13,389 nucleotides of DNA, taken from Pseudomonadota bacterium (GTDB lineage Bacteria > Pseudomonadota > Gammaproteobacteria > Xanthomonadales > Xanthomonadaceae). Both the position numbers and the translations under genes were made by a program. The notes beneath the pieces were generated by a model, which was given only the letters and a program-made list of their open reading frames with translations, was not told the origin of the DNA and ran no database searches. Location of the stretch: assembly GCA_023423235.1 (NCBI GenBank), contig JAFAFY010000026.1, positions 1 to 13,389 of the forward strand, read 5' to 3'. This document shows, piece by piece, positions 1 to 6,667 of the stretch (positions are counted from its first letter, which is position 1; every line of letters begins with the position of its first letter).

Positions 1-736
1 GGTCGTCGACGACGGCGTCGTACCAGCGGTCGCGCGGCATCTGCATGTCGACCGCGCCGCCGGTGTGGCGCACCACCAGCACCGTTTCCACGCTGTTGGT
101 GCCTGGCAGCTTCAGCGCGGCGTCGACATTGGCCTTCAGCGGCACCTTGCGGCCGCCGCGCAGGCCCTCGTCGGCGGTGATGATCAGCTTGCTGCCGCAG
201 TCGGAGACGCGGTCGGCAATGGAATTGGGCGAGAAGCCGCCAAACACCACGCAATGCACCGCACCGATACGCGCGCACGCCAGCATCGCCACCGCGGCCT
301 CGACGATCATCGGCAGGTAGATGGTGACGCGGTCGCCCTTGCCCACGCCGAGGTTGCGCAGCGCGTTGGCCAGCTTGCACACGCGTGCATGCAGCTCGCG
401 ATAGCTGACATGGCGGGCGGCGGCGTCGGGGCTGTCGGCCTCCCAGATCAGCGCGGTCTTGTCGCCGCGCGTGGCCAAGTGGCGGTCGAGGCAGTTGACG
501 CTGGCGTTGAGGGCGCCGTCCTCGAACCAGCGGATGCGGAAGTCGTCGAGCTGGTAGCTGACGTTCTTGATCCGGGTCGGCTTGACGTACCAGTCCAGGC
601 GTCCGGCGGCCTCGCCCCAGAAGGCGTCGGGATCCTGCACGGAGCGGGCATAGTCACGCGCGTAGTCGGCCGCGGTGATGGTGTCGGGGCCGGCAAAGCC
701 GGCGGGCACGGGATACAGCTCGGTGGGACTGTTCAT
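1..736 (-). CDS. acs: Acetyl-CoA synthetase, N-terminal part (cut by window start)
   Basis: AMP-forming acetate:CoA ligase, a cytoplasmic enzyme that makes acetyl-CoA from acetate, ATP and CoA through an acetyl-adenylate. About 245 residues of the usual ~650 are present; the C-terminal part, with the adenylation core motifs and the acetylatable lysine, lies outside the window. The protein starts MNSPTELYPVPAGF. Acs-typical segments follow: DPDAFWGEAA and the following W (about 37-47), KNVSYQLDDFRIRWFEDG, LNASVNCLDRH, KGDRVTIYLPMI, IGAVHCVVFGGFS (around residue 165) and TADEGLRGGRKVPLKANVD (around 195). The start at 736 is supported by a GGGAGGAA ribosome-binding site at 746-753, nine bases upstream. 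The gene is divergent from the porin at 940, with 203 bases between the start codons. Propionyl-CoA synthetase is the main alternative, but the DEGLRGGRKVPLK pattern fits Acs better. Confidence 0.95.
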   Translation of the reverse strand, partial: MNSPTELYPVPAGFAGPDTITAADYARDYARSVQDPDAFWGEAAGRLDWYVKPTRIKNVSYQLDDFRIRWFEDGALNASVNCLDRHLATRGDKTALIWEADSPDAAARHVSYRELHARVCKLANALRNLGVGKGDRVTIYLPMIVEAAVAMLACARIGAVHCVVFGGFSPNSIADRVSDCGSKLIITADEGLRGGRKVPLKANVDAALKLPGTNSVETVLVVRHTGGAVDMQMPRDRWYDAVVDD

Positions 737-939
737 GGCCTTGGGTTCCTCCCGGGAATCACGCGCACCAGTGTGCCGCATTCGTCCGCGCGGTCGGCTA
801 GACGATGGTCTATACGACGCCTGTTGGCGGTATCGACCAATGGCGAATGGGCGCGGACCCCGGCTGCGTGCAGTCTGGCGCCACGGACCCTTGCGTCCGC
901 CCGTTCGCATTGTCGCCATCATCCCTCGGGAGGGGACCC
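737..939. promoter_or_regulatory. Divergent control region between acs and the porin gene
   Basis: This 203-base gap must hold the promoters of acs (minus) and of the porin (plus). It shows ribosome-binding sites at both ends: GGGAGGAA for acs at 746-753, read on the minus strand, and GGGAGGGG for the porin at 928-935. Near the middle is a perfect short dyad, TAGAC-GATG-GTCTA (799-812), which overlaps a TATA-rich spot at 811-814. Half-sites of the form GTCCG/CGGAC occur four times (784-788, 854-858, 884-888, 895-899). I cannot assign a clear -35/-10 pair on either strand. In pseudomonads and vibrios, acs is controlled by the CrbS/CrbR (MxtR/ErdR) two-component system. Whether these repeats relate to such a regulator is a guess. 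Confidence 0.45.
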
Positions 940-2316
940 ATGACCCAACACACCGCAGCGAAGGCCCGTCCGCGCATGCTTGCCATCGCGATGGCGGCCG
1001 CCCTCGCACTGCCCGGCGCGGCCTTCGCGCAGACCGCCAAGGAACAGGAGCTGGAGACGCGCATCGCCCAGCTCGAGGCCCAGGTCCAGGCGCTGCTCTC
1101 GCAGCAGCAGCAGACCGCGGCCACGGTGCAGGAAGTGCGCACCGCGCAGGCCACGCAGCCGGCGCCGGCCGCCGCGCCGGCCGGCAGCCAGCCGATCCAG
1201 GCCACCACGATCACCCCGCAGGCCAACCCCGGGACCAAGTTCACGGTGGGCGGCATGATCCGCATCGACGGTTTCGCCACCAAGACCACCGACGGCGACA
1301 TCGCCAAGGGCACCGCGGGCCGCGACTTCTACGTGCCGGGCGCGATCCCGGTCGGCGGCAACGGCCCCGACACCTACATGGATGCGCACGCCAAGTTCTC
1401 GCGCCTGTGGTTCGACGCCAGCACCGTGCTCGATTCGGGCGACAAGCTCGGCGCGCGTTTCGAGCTGGACTTCTTCGGCGGCTCGCTCGGCAACTCGGCG
1501 GCCACCAACACCTACGGCGCCACGCTGCGCCACGCCTACCTGACCTACAACAACTGGCTGGTCGGCCAGACCTGGTCGAACTTCATGGACACCAACGCGC
1601 TGATCGACGCGGTCGACTTCGTCGGCCCGACCGATGCGGTGGTGTTCGTGCGCCAGCCGCAGGTGCGCTATACCAACGGCCCGTGGACGGTGTCGATCGA
1701 GAGCCCGGAGACCACGGTGCAGCCGTTCGGCGGCGCCGCGCGCGTGATCGCAGGCGACAACAGCGTGCCGGACGTGATTGCCCGCTACACCCACAAGGGC
1801 GACTGGGGCCATGTGAGCTTCGCCGGCATGGCGCGGCAGCTGAAGTACGAGCCCGTGGCCGGCGCCGAGAGCACCGACACCGGCTTCGGCGCGACCGTCA
1901 GCGGCCTGGTCAAGCTCGGCGACAGCACCGATCTGCGCTACCAGGTCAGCGGCGGCGAGGGCATCGGCCGCTACATCGGCCTGGCAACCATCCAGCAGGA
2001 TGCGATTGCCGATGCCAGCGCCAGCGGCAACATCCAGGCACTGGGCGGCTGGGCCGGCTACTTCGGCGTGCGCCAGGTGTTCAGCCCCAAGGTGCGCGGC
2101 AACCTGTTCTACGCCCGTTCGCAATGGGACAACGACACCGCGCTGACCGGCTTTGGCGTGACCCAGAAGGTGCATTCGGTGCACGCCAACGTGATCTGGA
2201 CGCCGGCACCCAAGCTCGATTTCGGCGTCGAGGCGATCTGGGGCGAGCGCACGCTCGAATCCGGCGCCGACGGCGAACTGATGCGCCTGCACACGATGGC
2301 CCGCTACAGCTTCTGA
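940..2316 (+). CDS. DcaP-like outer-membrane porin with N-terminal coiled coil
   Basis: Predicted 458-residue trimeric outer-membrane channel of the DcaP type, a family that admits small, often negatively charged solutes. A Sec signal peptide spans residues 1-30 (basic ARPR, then a hydrophobic stretch ending GAAFA before QTAKE). Next comes a heptad-like helix rich in Leu, Glu and Gln (about 33-70), then a Pro/Ala linker (about 71-90). From about residue 97 (KFTVGGMIRIDGF) the alternating pattern of a beta barrel begins. Family-like segments are DAHAKFSRLWFDA, LRHAYLTYNNWLVGQTWSNF and VDFVGP. The chain ends in ARYSF, whose terminal Phe is the usual recognition residue for the BAM complex. The start at 940 is chosen over in-frame upstream starts because it has GGGAGGGG just upstream and places the signal peptide at the N-terminus. 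It lies 153 bases before the transporter gene and is probably co-transcribed with it. Substrate unknown; a carboxylate is suggested by the neighbours. Confidence 0.85.
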   Translation: MTQHTAAKARPRMLAIAMAAALALPGAAFAQTAKEQELETRIAQLEAQVQALLSQQQQTAATVQEVRTAQATQPAPAAAPAGSQPIQATTITPQANPGTKFTVGGMIRIDGFATKTTDGDIAKGTAGRDFYVPGAIPVGGNGPDTYMDAHAKFSRLWFDASTVLDSGDKLGARFELDFFGGSLGNSAATNTYGATLRHAYLTYNNWLVGQTWSNFMDTNALIDAVDFVGPTDAVVFVRQPQVRYTNGPWTVSIESPETTVQPFGGAARVIAGDNSVPDVIARYTHKGDWGHVSFAGMARQLKYEPVAGAESTDTGFGATVSGLVKLGDSTDLRYQVSGGEGIGRYIGLATIQQDAIADASASGNIQALGGWAGYFGVRQVFSPKVRGNLFYARSQWDNDTALTGFGVTQKVHSVHANVIWTPAPKLDFGVEAIWGERTLESGADGELMRLHTMARYSF

Positions 2317-2324
2317 GCATGACC

Positions 2325-2344
2325 GCGGGGCCAGCCGGCCCCGC
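2325..2344 (+). terminator. Perfect hairpin just after the porin stop codon
   Basis: GCGGGGCC-AGCC-GGCCCCGC forms an 8-bp, all-G/C stem with a four-base loop, starting nine bases after the porin stop. There is no T tract behind it, so it is more likely a pause site or a 3'-end stabiliser than a full intrinsic terminator. Confidence 0.55.
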
Positions 2345-2360
2345 TTGACCCGCAACACGC

Positions 2361-2391
2361 GTTCCCGGCCAGCGCCAGGCTGGCCGGGAAC
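2361..2391 (+). terminator. Second strong hairpin between porin and transporter
   Basis: The 13-bp stem (2361-2373 pairing with 2379-2391; left arm GTTCCCGGCCAGC) has no mismatch and a five-base loop, GCCAG. No T run follows on either strand. Together with the hairpin at 2325 it makes a tandem structure in the 153-base spacer. It could reduce read-through into the transporter gene or protect the porin messenger from 3' exonucleases. Confidence 0.6.
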
Positions 2392-2469
2392 ATCCCGAAC
2401 CACACAGCGACCGCGTATCGGCAAGACCTGACACAAAACTCATCCGACTCACGCCGTGGGAGGCGACGA

Positions 2470-4146
2470 ATGTCTACGACAACTGCAGCAGCCGCACCGA
2501 AGGGCGGCGGCATCACCAAGGAGCATCGCAAGGTCATCATTGCGTCGAGCCTTGGGACCGTCTTCGAGTGGTACGACTTCTATCTGTACGGTTCGCTGGC
2601 CGCGGTCATCGCGGTCCATTTCTTCTCCGCCCTGCCCTCGGGCAGCGCCTTCGTGATGGCATTGCTGACCTTCGCCGCGGGCTTTGCGGTGCGGCCGTTC
2701 GGCGCGATCGTGTTCGGCCGGCTCGGCGACATGATCGGGCGCAAGTACACCTTCCTGATCACCATCGTGATCATGGGTGTGTCGACCTTCCTGGTGGGCA
2801 TCCTGCCGACCTACGCGACGATCGGCATCGCCGCGCCGATCCTGCTGGTGATCCTGCGATGCCTGCAGGGCCTGGCACTGGGCGGCGAGTACGGCGGCGC
2901 GGCGACCTACGTCGCCGAGCATGCCCCCAACGGCAAGCGCGGCCTGTACACCAGCTTCATCCAGTGCACCGCGACGGTCGGCCTGTTCCTGTCGCTGCTG
3001 GTGATCCTGGGTTGCCGCCTAGCGCTGGGCAACGAGGCGTTCGCCGAATGGGGCTGGCGCATTCCGTTCCTGGTCTCGTTCTTCCTGCTGCTGATCTCGA
3101 TCTGGATCCGCATGCAGCTCAACGAATCGCCGCTGTTCCAGAAGATGAAGGAAGAGGGCACCCGCTCCAAGGCACCGCTGACCGAGAGCTTCGGCACCTG
3201 GAGCAACGGCAAGATCGTGCTGCTGGCGCTGTTCGGCGCCACCGCCGGCCAGGCCGTGGTGTGGTACGCGGGCCAGTTCTACGCGCTGTTCTTCATGACC
3301 CAGACGCTGAAGGTCGATCCGGTCACCGCCAACCTGTTCATCGCCGCGGCGCTGCTGGTGGCCACCGGTGGCTTCATCTTCTTCGGCTGGCTGTCGGACA
3401 AGATCGGCCGCAAGCCGATCATCATGGCCGGCTGCCTGCTGGCCGCGATCACCTACTTCCCGCTGTTCAAGGGCCTGACCCACTTCGCCAACCCCGCGCT
3501 GGAAGCGGCCGCCAAGACCTCGCCGGCCGTGGTCGTCGCCGACCCCAAGGACTGCTCGTTCCAGTTCGTGCCCGGCGAGCTCAAGGGCCACGTGACGTTC
3601 AACAACTCCTGCGACATCGTCAAGAACCTGCTCAACGGTCGCAGCGTGCCCTACACCAACGAGAAGGCATCGCCCGGCACGCTGGCCAGCGTGCGCATCG
3701 GTGACACCGAGATCCAGAGTGTCGACGTCACCGCGCTCACGCCCGAGGCCGCAGCCGCGGCGCAGGCCAAGCTGACCGCCGACGTGACCGCCGCGATCGA
3801 TGCGGCCGGTTACCCGGCCAAGGCCAACAACGACGAGATGAACAAGCCGATGGTGCTGTTGATCCTGGTGATCCTGGTGCTGTACGTCACCATGGTCTAT
3901 GGACCGATCGCGGCATGGCTGGTGGAGCTGTTCCCCACCCGCATCCGCTATACCTCGATGTCGCTGCCCTACCACATCGGCAACGGCTGGTTCGGCGGCT
4001 TCCTGCCCACCACGGCTTTCGCCCTGGTGCTGCTGACCGGCAACATCTACTACGGCCTGTGGTATCCGATCATCATCGCGCTGATCACCTTCGTCATCGG
4101 TACCTTCTTCCTGAAGGAAACCAAGGACGTCGACATCACCAAGTAA
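2470..4146 (+). CDS. MHS-family MFS transporter with large periplasmic insertion
   Basis: Inner-membrane proton symporter of the metabolite:H+ symporter group (ProP, ShiA, KgtP relatives), 558 residues against about 430-500 for classic members. The start has GGGAGG at 2458-2463, six bases upstream. TM1 carries the MHS mark TVFEWYDFYLYG (about 30-41). The cytoplasmic loop 2-3 has GRLGDMIGRK (83-92), repeated in loop 8-9 as GWLSDKIGRK (306-315). RCLQGLALGGEYGG follows in TM4 (130-143). About 120 residues (338-457) are inserted between TM9 and TM10. By the normal topology this loop is periplasmic; it contains two cysteines (C362, C381) that could form a disulfide. The C-terminal half resumes with VYGPIAAWLVELFPTRIRYT (477-496). 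Long-loop MHS proteins are, as I recall, known from other proteobacteria. The substrate is not readable from sequence; acs and the porin next door suggest a small carboxylate. Confidence 0.9.
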   Translation: MSTTTAAAAPKGGGITKEHRKVIIASSLGTVFEWYDFYLYGSLAAVIAVHFFSALPSGSAFVMALLTFAAGFAVRPFGAIVFGRLGDMIGRKYTFLITIVIMGVSTFLVGILPTYATIGIAAPILLVILRCLQGLALGGEYGGAATYVAEHAPNGKRGLYTSFIQCTATVGLFLSLLVILGCRLALGNEAFAEWGWRIPFLVSFFLLLISIWIRMQLNESPLFQKMKEEGTRSKAPLTESFGTWSNGKIVLLALFGATAGQAVVWYAGQFYALFFMTQTLKVDPVTANLFIAAALLVATGGFIFFGWLSDKIGRKPIIMAGCLLAAITYFPLFKGLTHFANPALEAAAKTSPAVVVADPKDCSFQFVPGELKGHVTFNNSCDIVKNLLNGRSVPYTNEKASPGTLASVRIGDTEIQSVDVTALTPEAAAAAQAKLTADVTAAIDAAGYPAKANNDEMNKPMVLLILVILVLYVTMVYGPIAAWLVELFPTRIRYTSMSLPYHIGNGWFGGFLPTTAFALVLLTGNIYYGLWYPIIIALITFVIGTFFLKETKDVDITK

Positions 4147-4160
4147 ACGCACTGCGGCAA

Positions 4161-4188
4161 CTGGCGCCGGGACCGCTCCCGGCGCCGG
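4161..4188 (+). terminator. GC-rich hairpin after the transporter gene
   Basis: GGCGCCGGGA (4163-4172) pairs with TCCCGGCGCC (4177-4186) across a CCGC loop. One G-T wobble and one C-G pair extend the stem outward. It lacks a T tail and stands just before the intrinsic terminator at 4196, so the two may act in tandem. Confidence 0.5.
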
Positions 4189-4195
4189 TCACAGG

Positions 4196-4225
4196 AAACG
4201 CCGGCCCACAAGGGCCGGCGTTTTT
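4196..4225 (+). terminator. Rho-independent terminator of the porin-transporter unit
   Basis: AAACGCCGGCCC pairs with GGGCCGGCGTTT (4212-4223) around an ACAA loop, and the stem runs into TTTTT at 4221-4225. This is a canonical intrinsic terminator about 50 bases after the transporter stop. The mirrored AAA before the stem could also give weak termination for the convergent LysR gene. Confidence 0.88.
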
Positions 4226-4249
4226 CGTTGCAGCGGAACCGCGCTGCCG

Positions 4250-4273
4250 GATCCACCGCGCGATCCACCGCGC
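4250..4273. repeat. Perfect tandem duplication of 12 bases
   Basis: GATCCACCGCGC occurs twice head to tail (4250-4261 and 4262-4273) in the non-coding gap between the terminator and the 3' end of the LysR gene. It is probably a replication-slippage duplication. No function is evident. Confidence 0.8.
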
Positions 4274-4285
4274 GCTCGGGTGGCT

Positions 4286-5182
4286 TCAGAAGGGGCGCTC
4301 CCGCAACGACCGTCCCAGATGGTCGAGGAACACCTGGATCCGCGACGCCACGCCGGAGTTGCGGTAGTAGACCGCGTGGATCGGCTGATGGATCGGCATC
4401 GCCCGGTCGGCGAACAGTTCCACTAGGGTACCGGCGCGACGGTCGGCGGCGGTCATGAAGTCCGACAGGCAGGTGATGCCGTTGCCGGCCAGCGCCAGCT
4501 GGCGCACGGTCTCGCCACTGGATGCGGCGATCGTCGGCGTGATCTCCAGCTGCGCGCCGGCGCCATCGCGCACGGGCCAGCGGTTGAGATGCGGCAGGCC
4601 GGCGAAGCCCAGCAGCACATGGCGGGACAGGGCGTCCACCGCCATCGGCGCGCCGTGGCGCTCAAGGTATGCCGGCGCGGCGAGGATCCGGATGCGGCTA
4701 TCGTCCAGGTGGCGCGCATGCAGGGTCGAATCCTTCAGCACGCCGATGCGGATCGCGACATCGGTGCGCTGCTCCAGCAGATCGATGTCGCGGTCGTGGC
4801 TGCCCAGTTCCAGTGCGATCTGCGGATATGCAAGACGAAATCCGGCGATGCGCGGCACCAGCACATGCAGCATGAACGGCGTTGCCGCATCCACGCGCAA
4901 GCGTCCCGAAGGCCCGGCGCGCAGGATGGCCATGCGGTCCTCCGCGGCCTCGACCGCGGCGAGGATGGCACGCGCCTGCCCGAGGAACAGGTGCCCCTCC
5001 TCGGTCAGCGCGAGATTGCGCGTGGTCCGCCGCAGCAGCGTGGTCTGCAGCTTCTCCTCGAGCCGGGCGAGTGCGCGACTGACGCCCGAGATGGTCTGCT
5101 CCCGCGCGCGCGCGGCCGCGGTGATCGAACCTGCATCGACGACGGCAACGAAGGCCTGCAGTTCATCCAGCGTGGTTTTCAT
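4286..5182 (-). CDS. LysR-type transcriptional regulator
   Basis: DNA-binding regulator of 298 residues, normal for LysR proteins (~300). The N-terminal winged helix-turn-helix covers about residues 4-63: FVAVVDAGSITAAARARE, then SRALARLEEKLQTTLLRRTTR and ALTEEG, the standard LysR pattern. From about residue 92 comes the periplasmic-binding-protein-like effector domain (GRLRVDAATPFMLHVLVPRI). It contains DVAIRIG (about 150) and a late segment resembling the usual GxGIxxL (NGITCLSDF). The start MKTTLDELQAF at 5182 is preferred over an in-frame Met 114 bases upstream, because LysR proteins begin a few residues before this helix and the longer form would run across the intergenic dyad. The ribosome-binding site is weak. 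It is divergent from the SDR gene at 5308, so it probably regulates that gene and itself. The inducer is unknown. Confidence 0.92.
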   Translation of the reverse strand: MKTTLDELQAFVAVVDAGSITAAARAREQTISGVSRALARLEEKLQTTLLRRTTRNLALTEEGHLFLGQARAILAAVEAAEDRMAILRAGPSGRLRVDAATPFMLHVLVPRIAGFRLAYPQIALELGSHDRDIDLLEQRTDVAIRIGVLKDSTLHARHLDDSRIRILAAPAYLERHGAPMAVDALSRHVLLGFAGLPHLNRWPVRDGAGAQLEITPTIAASSGETVRQLALAGNGITCLSDFMTAADRRAGTLVELFADRAMPIHQPIHAVYYRNSGVASRIQVFLDHLGRSLRERPF

Positions 5183-5241
5183 CGGTACGGCCTGGTGGTT
5201 GCGTCGGGGGATTGTTGCGCCTTGGGCAAAGGAGTTGTGCT

Positions 5242-5265
5242 TTTCGAGTTGTTCTCGCCTCGAAA
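5242..5265. promoter_or_regulatory. Candidate operator dyad between LysR and SDR genes
   Basis: TTTCGAG-N10-CTCGAAA is a perfect 7+7 inverted repeat with about 17 bp between half-site centres, near the middle of the 125-base divergent spacer. A flanking GC on each side extends it with one bulged T (5239-5267). It does not match the classical LysR T-N11-A spacing, because its symmetry is even. Position and perfection still make it the best regulator-binding candidate here. Confidence 0.5.
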
Positions 5266-5307
5266 GCAAACGCGCAGACTGGCCGCCCGTCTCCACAGGA
5301 TCTGCCC

Positions 5308-6210
5308 ATGCAACTGTTCCTCACCGGTGCCACCGGCTTCATCGGCGGCTCGCTCGCCACCGCCCTGCTGCAGGACGGCCACACCATCCGCGGTCTGGTA
5401 CGGACGCCCGAGGCCGCCTCCCGGGTCGAGCCACTGGGCATCATTCCGGTTGTCGGCACGCTCGACGACCGCGATCTGCTGGTCGAGGAAGCGCGGCGTT
5501 CGGACGCGGTGATCAATGCCGCCAGCAGCGACCACCGGGGCGCGGTCGAAGCGCTGCTCGATGGCCTGCGCGGTTCCGACAAGGCCTTCCTGCACACCAG
5601 TGGTTCGAGCGTCATCGGCGACGATGTCGCCGGCAATTCCCTGTCGCCACACGTGTTCGACGAGGACACGCCGCTGATCGTCGAGCCCGGCAAGCAGGCG
5701 CGCCACGCCGTCGACAACCTGATCCTGGCCGCAAGCGGGGCTGACGTACGCGCGATCGTGCTGTGCAACACGATGATCTACGGCACCGGGACCGGGCTGG
5801 CGCGCGACAGCGTGCAGATCCCGCCGCTGGTCGCGCAGGCGCGCGCAAGTGGCGTGGTCCGGGTCGTCGGCAGCGGCGTGAACCGCTGGTCGAACGTGCA
5901 TATCGAGGATGTGATCGCGCTGTACCGGCTGGCGCTCGCCGACGCTCCGGCCGGCGCGTTCTACTTCGTCGAGAACGGCGAGGCCTCGTACGCGGAACTG
6001 GGCGCGGCAATCGCGAAGCGGCTCGGCCTCGGGCCGGTCGAATCCTGGACTGTCGAGGAGGCCGCGCGGGTCTGGGGCGAAGGCCACGCGCGCTACTCGT
6101 TCGGCGCCAACAGCCGGGTACGTGGCAAGCGCGCACGTCGTGAGCTGGGCTGGGCACCGCGCCACGATTCGGTCACCCGCTGGATCGAGACCGAAATGCC
6201 GATCGACTGA
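5308..6210 (+). CDS. Atypical SDR / NAD(P)-dependent epimerase-like protein
   Basis: Cytoplasmic Rossmann-fold protein of 300 residues, in the epimerase/dehydratase-like branch of the short-chain dehydrogenases. The N-terminal MQLFLTGATGFIGGSLA contains the nucleotide-binding TGATGFIG (6-13). VVGTLDDRD (48-56) is the segment where such proteins contact the adenine ring. FLHTSGSSVIGDD (94-106) supplies the usual catalytic Ser region. The expected YxxxK pair is missing: residues 110-145 contain no Tyr (KQARHAVDNLIL occupies the site). NRWSNVHIEDVIALYRLAL is the usual substrate-side segment, and the end (ARRELGWAP) matches extended SDRs. The start is set by AGGA at 5297-5300, seven bases upstream. 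It stands alone on the plus strand, divergent from the LysR gene that probably controls it. The substrate is unknown. It may be a reductase with altered chemistry or a nucleotide-sensing protein. Confidence 0.8.
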   Translation: MQLFLTGATGFIGGSLATALLQDGHTIRGLVRTPEAASRVEPLGIIPVVGTLDDRDLLVEEARRSDAVINAASSDHRGAVEALLDGLRGSDKAFLHTSGSSVIGDDVAGNSLSPHVFDEDTPLIVEPGKQARHAVDNLILAASGADVRAIVLCNTMIYGTGTGLARDSVQIPPLVAQARASGVVRVVGSGVNRWSNVHIEDVIALYRLALADAPAGAFYFVENGEASYAELGAAIAKRLGLGPVESWTVEEAARVWGEGHARYSFGANSRVRGKRARRELGWAPRHDSVTRWIETEMPID

Positions 6211-6257
6211 ACGCAGCGCGGACACCGGCACGCCGCAAGGTGCAAGACGCCACCCAC

Positions 6258-6273
6258 CCCGCCCGAAGGCGGG
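6258..6273 (-). terminator. UUCG-loop hairpin ending the desaturase/EF-hand unit
   Basis: Read on the minus strand, CCCGCC-TTCG-GGCGGG is a 6-bp stem closed by the very stable cUUCGg tetraloop, eight bases after the EF-hand stop codon. No clear T tract follows (TGGGTGGCGTCTTG). On the plus strand it also lies about 50 bases after the SDR stop, so it may serve both convergent genes. An alternative 7-bp pairing (6258-6264 with 6271-6277) exists. Confidence 0.55.
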
Positions 6274-6281
6274 CGGGCGCC

Positions 6282-6659
6282 TCAACGCTGCGGCGGCAAG
6301 GACAGCTCGCGTGCGTCGAGAAAGCCGTCGCGGTTGGTGTCCTGGCGGTTGAAGGTCGCCGCCAGCTTGGCCTGGTGCTCGGCGAGGGTGACCGCGCGGC
6401 CCTTGCCGCCCGGCAGTTCGTCGGGCGTCAGCACGCCGTCGCGATTGCGGTCCATGCCGTCGAAGGCATAGCCCATCCAGGCCTGGTACTCGGCCAGCGA
6501 GACCCGGCCATCGCCGTCGCTGTCCATACGCTCGAGATATTCACTGGTGCGGGTGACCTGGGTCACCGCACTCAGTGGCAGTGCCAGGCCGAACAGGCAA
6601 CAGGCGACTGCATGCAGGCGCGCGGGCGGCCGCATCGGCCGCCGCACCGTCCGGGACAT
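6282..6659 (-). CDS. Small exported protein with three EF-hands
   Basis: A 125-residue predicted calcium-binding protein. The N-terminus is basic (MSRTVRRPMRPPAR) followed by a hydrophobic stretch (about 16-31, ending PLSA), which reads as a Sec signal peptide and gives a periplasmic or secreted protein. Three canonical EF-hand loops follow: DSDGDGRVSLAE (46-57), DRNRDGVLTPDE (70-81) and DTNRDGFLDARE (107-118). All keep Asp at positions 1 and 5, Asp or Asn at 3, Gly at 6 and Glu at 12. It begins eight bases after the desaturase stop, so the two genes are probably one transcript; the ribosome-binding site is weak and coupling is likely. An internal Met at residue 9 could be the real start. Function is unknown; calcium sensing or buffering in the envelope is an inference. 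Confidence 0.85.
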   Translation of the reverse strand: MSRTVRRPMRPPARLHAVACCLFGLALPLSAVTQVTRTSEYLERMDSDGDGRVSLAEYQAWMGYAFDGMDRNRDGVLTPDELPGGKGRAVTLAEHQAKLAATFNRQDTNRDGFLDARELSLPPQR

Positions 6660-6667
6660 GTGGGCGT

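Noticed and set aside
805..939. In-frame upstream extension of the porin by 45 codons
   Set aside because: It would bury the signal peptide, lacks a ribosome-binding site and covers the control region. The ATG at 940 has a strong ribosome-binding site.
45..943. Plus-strand open frames opposite acs
   Set aside because: The minus strand reads as acetyl-CoA synthetase with family motifs; these frames are antisense shadows.
919..2436. Open frame of about 505 codons on the minus strand opposite the porin gene
   Set aside because: The plus strand encodes a clear signal peptide, coiled coil and beta barrel ending in Phe. The antisense product has no family resemblance.
3019..4152. Open frame of about 377 codons on the minus strand opposite the transporter
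   Set aside because: It overlaps an intact MFS gene with a good ribosome-binding site; the His/Gln/Gly-rich product is a shadow.
5183..5296. In-frame upstream extension of the LysR gene by 38 codons
   Set aside because: LysR proteins start just before the first helix, and the extension would cross the divergent spacer and its dyad.
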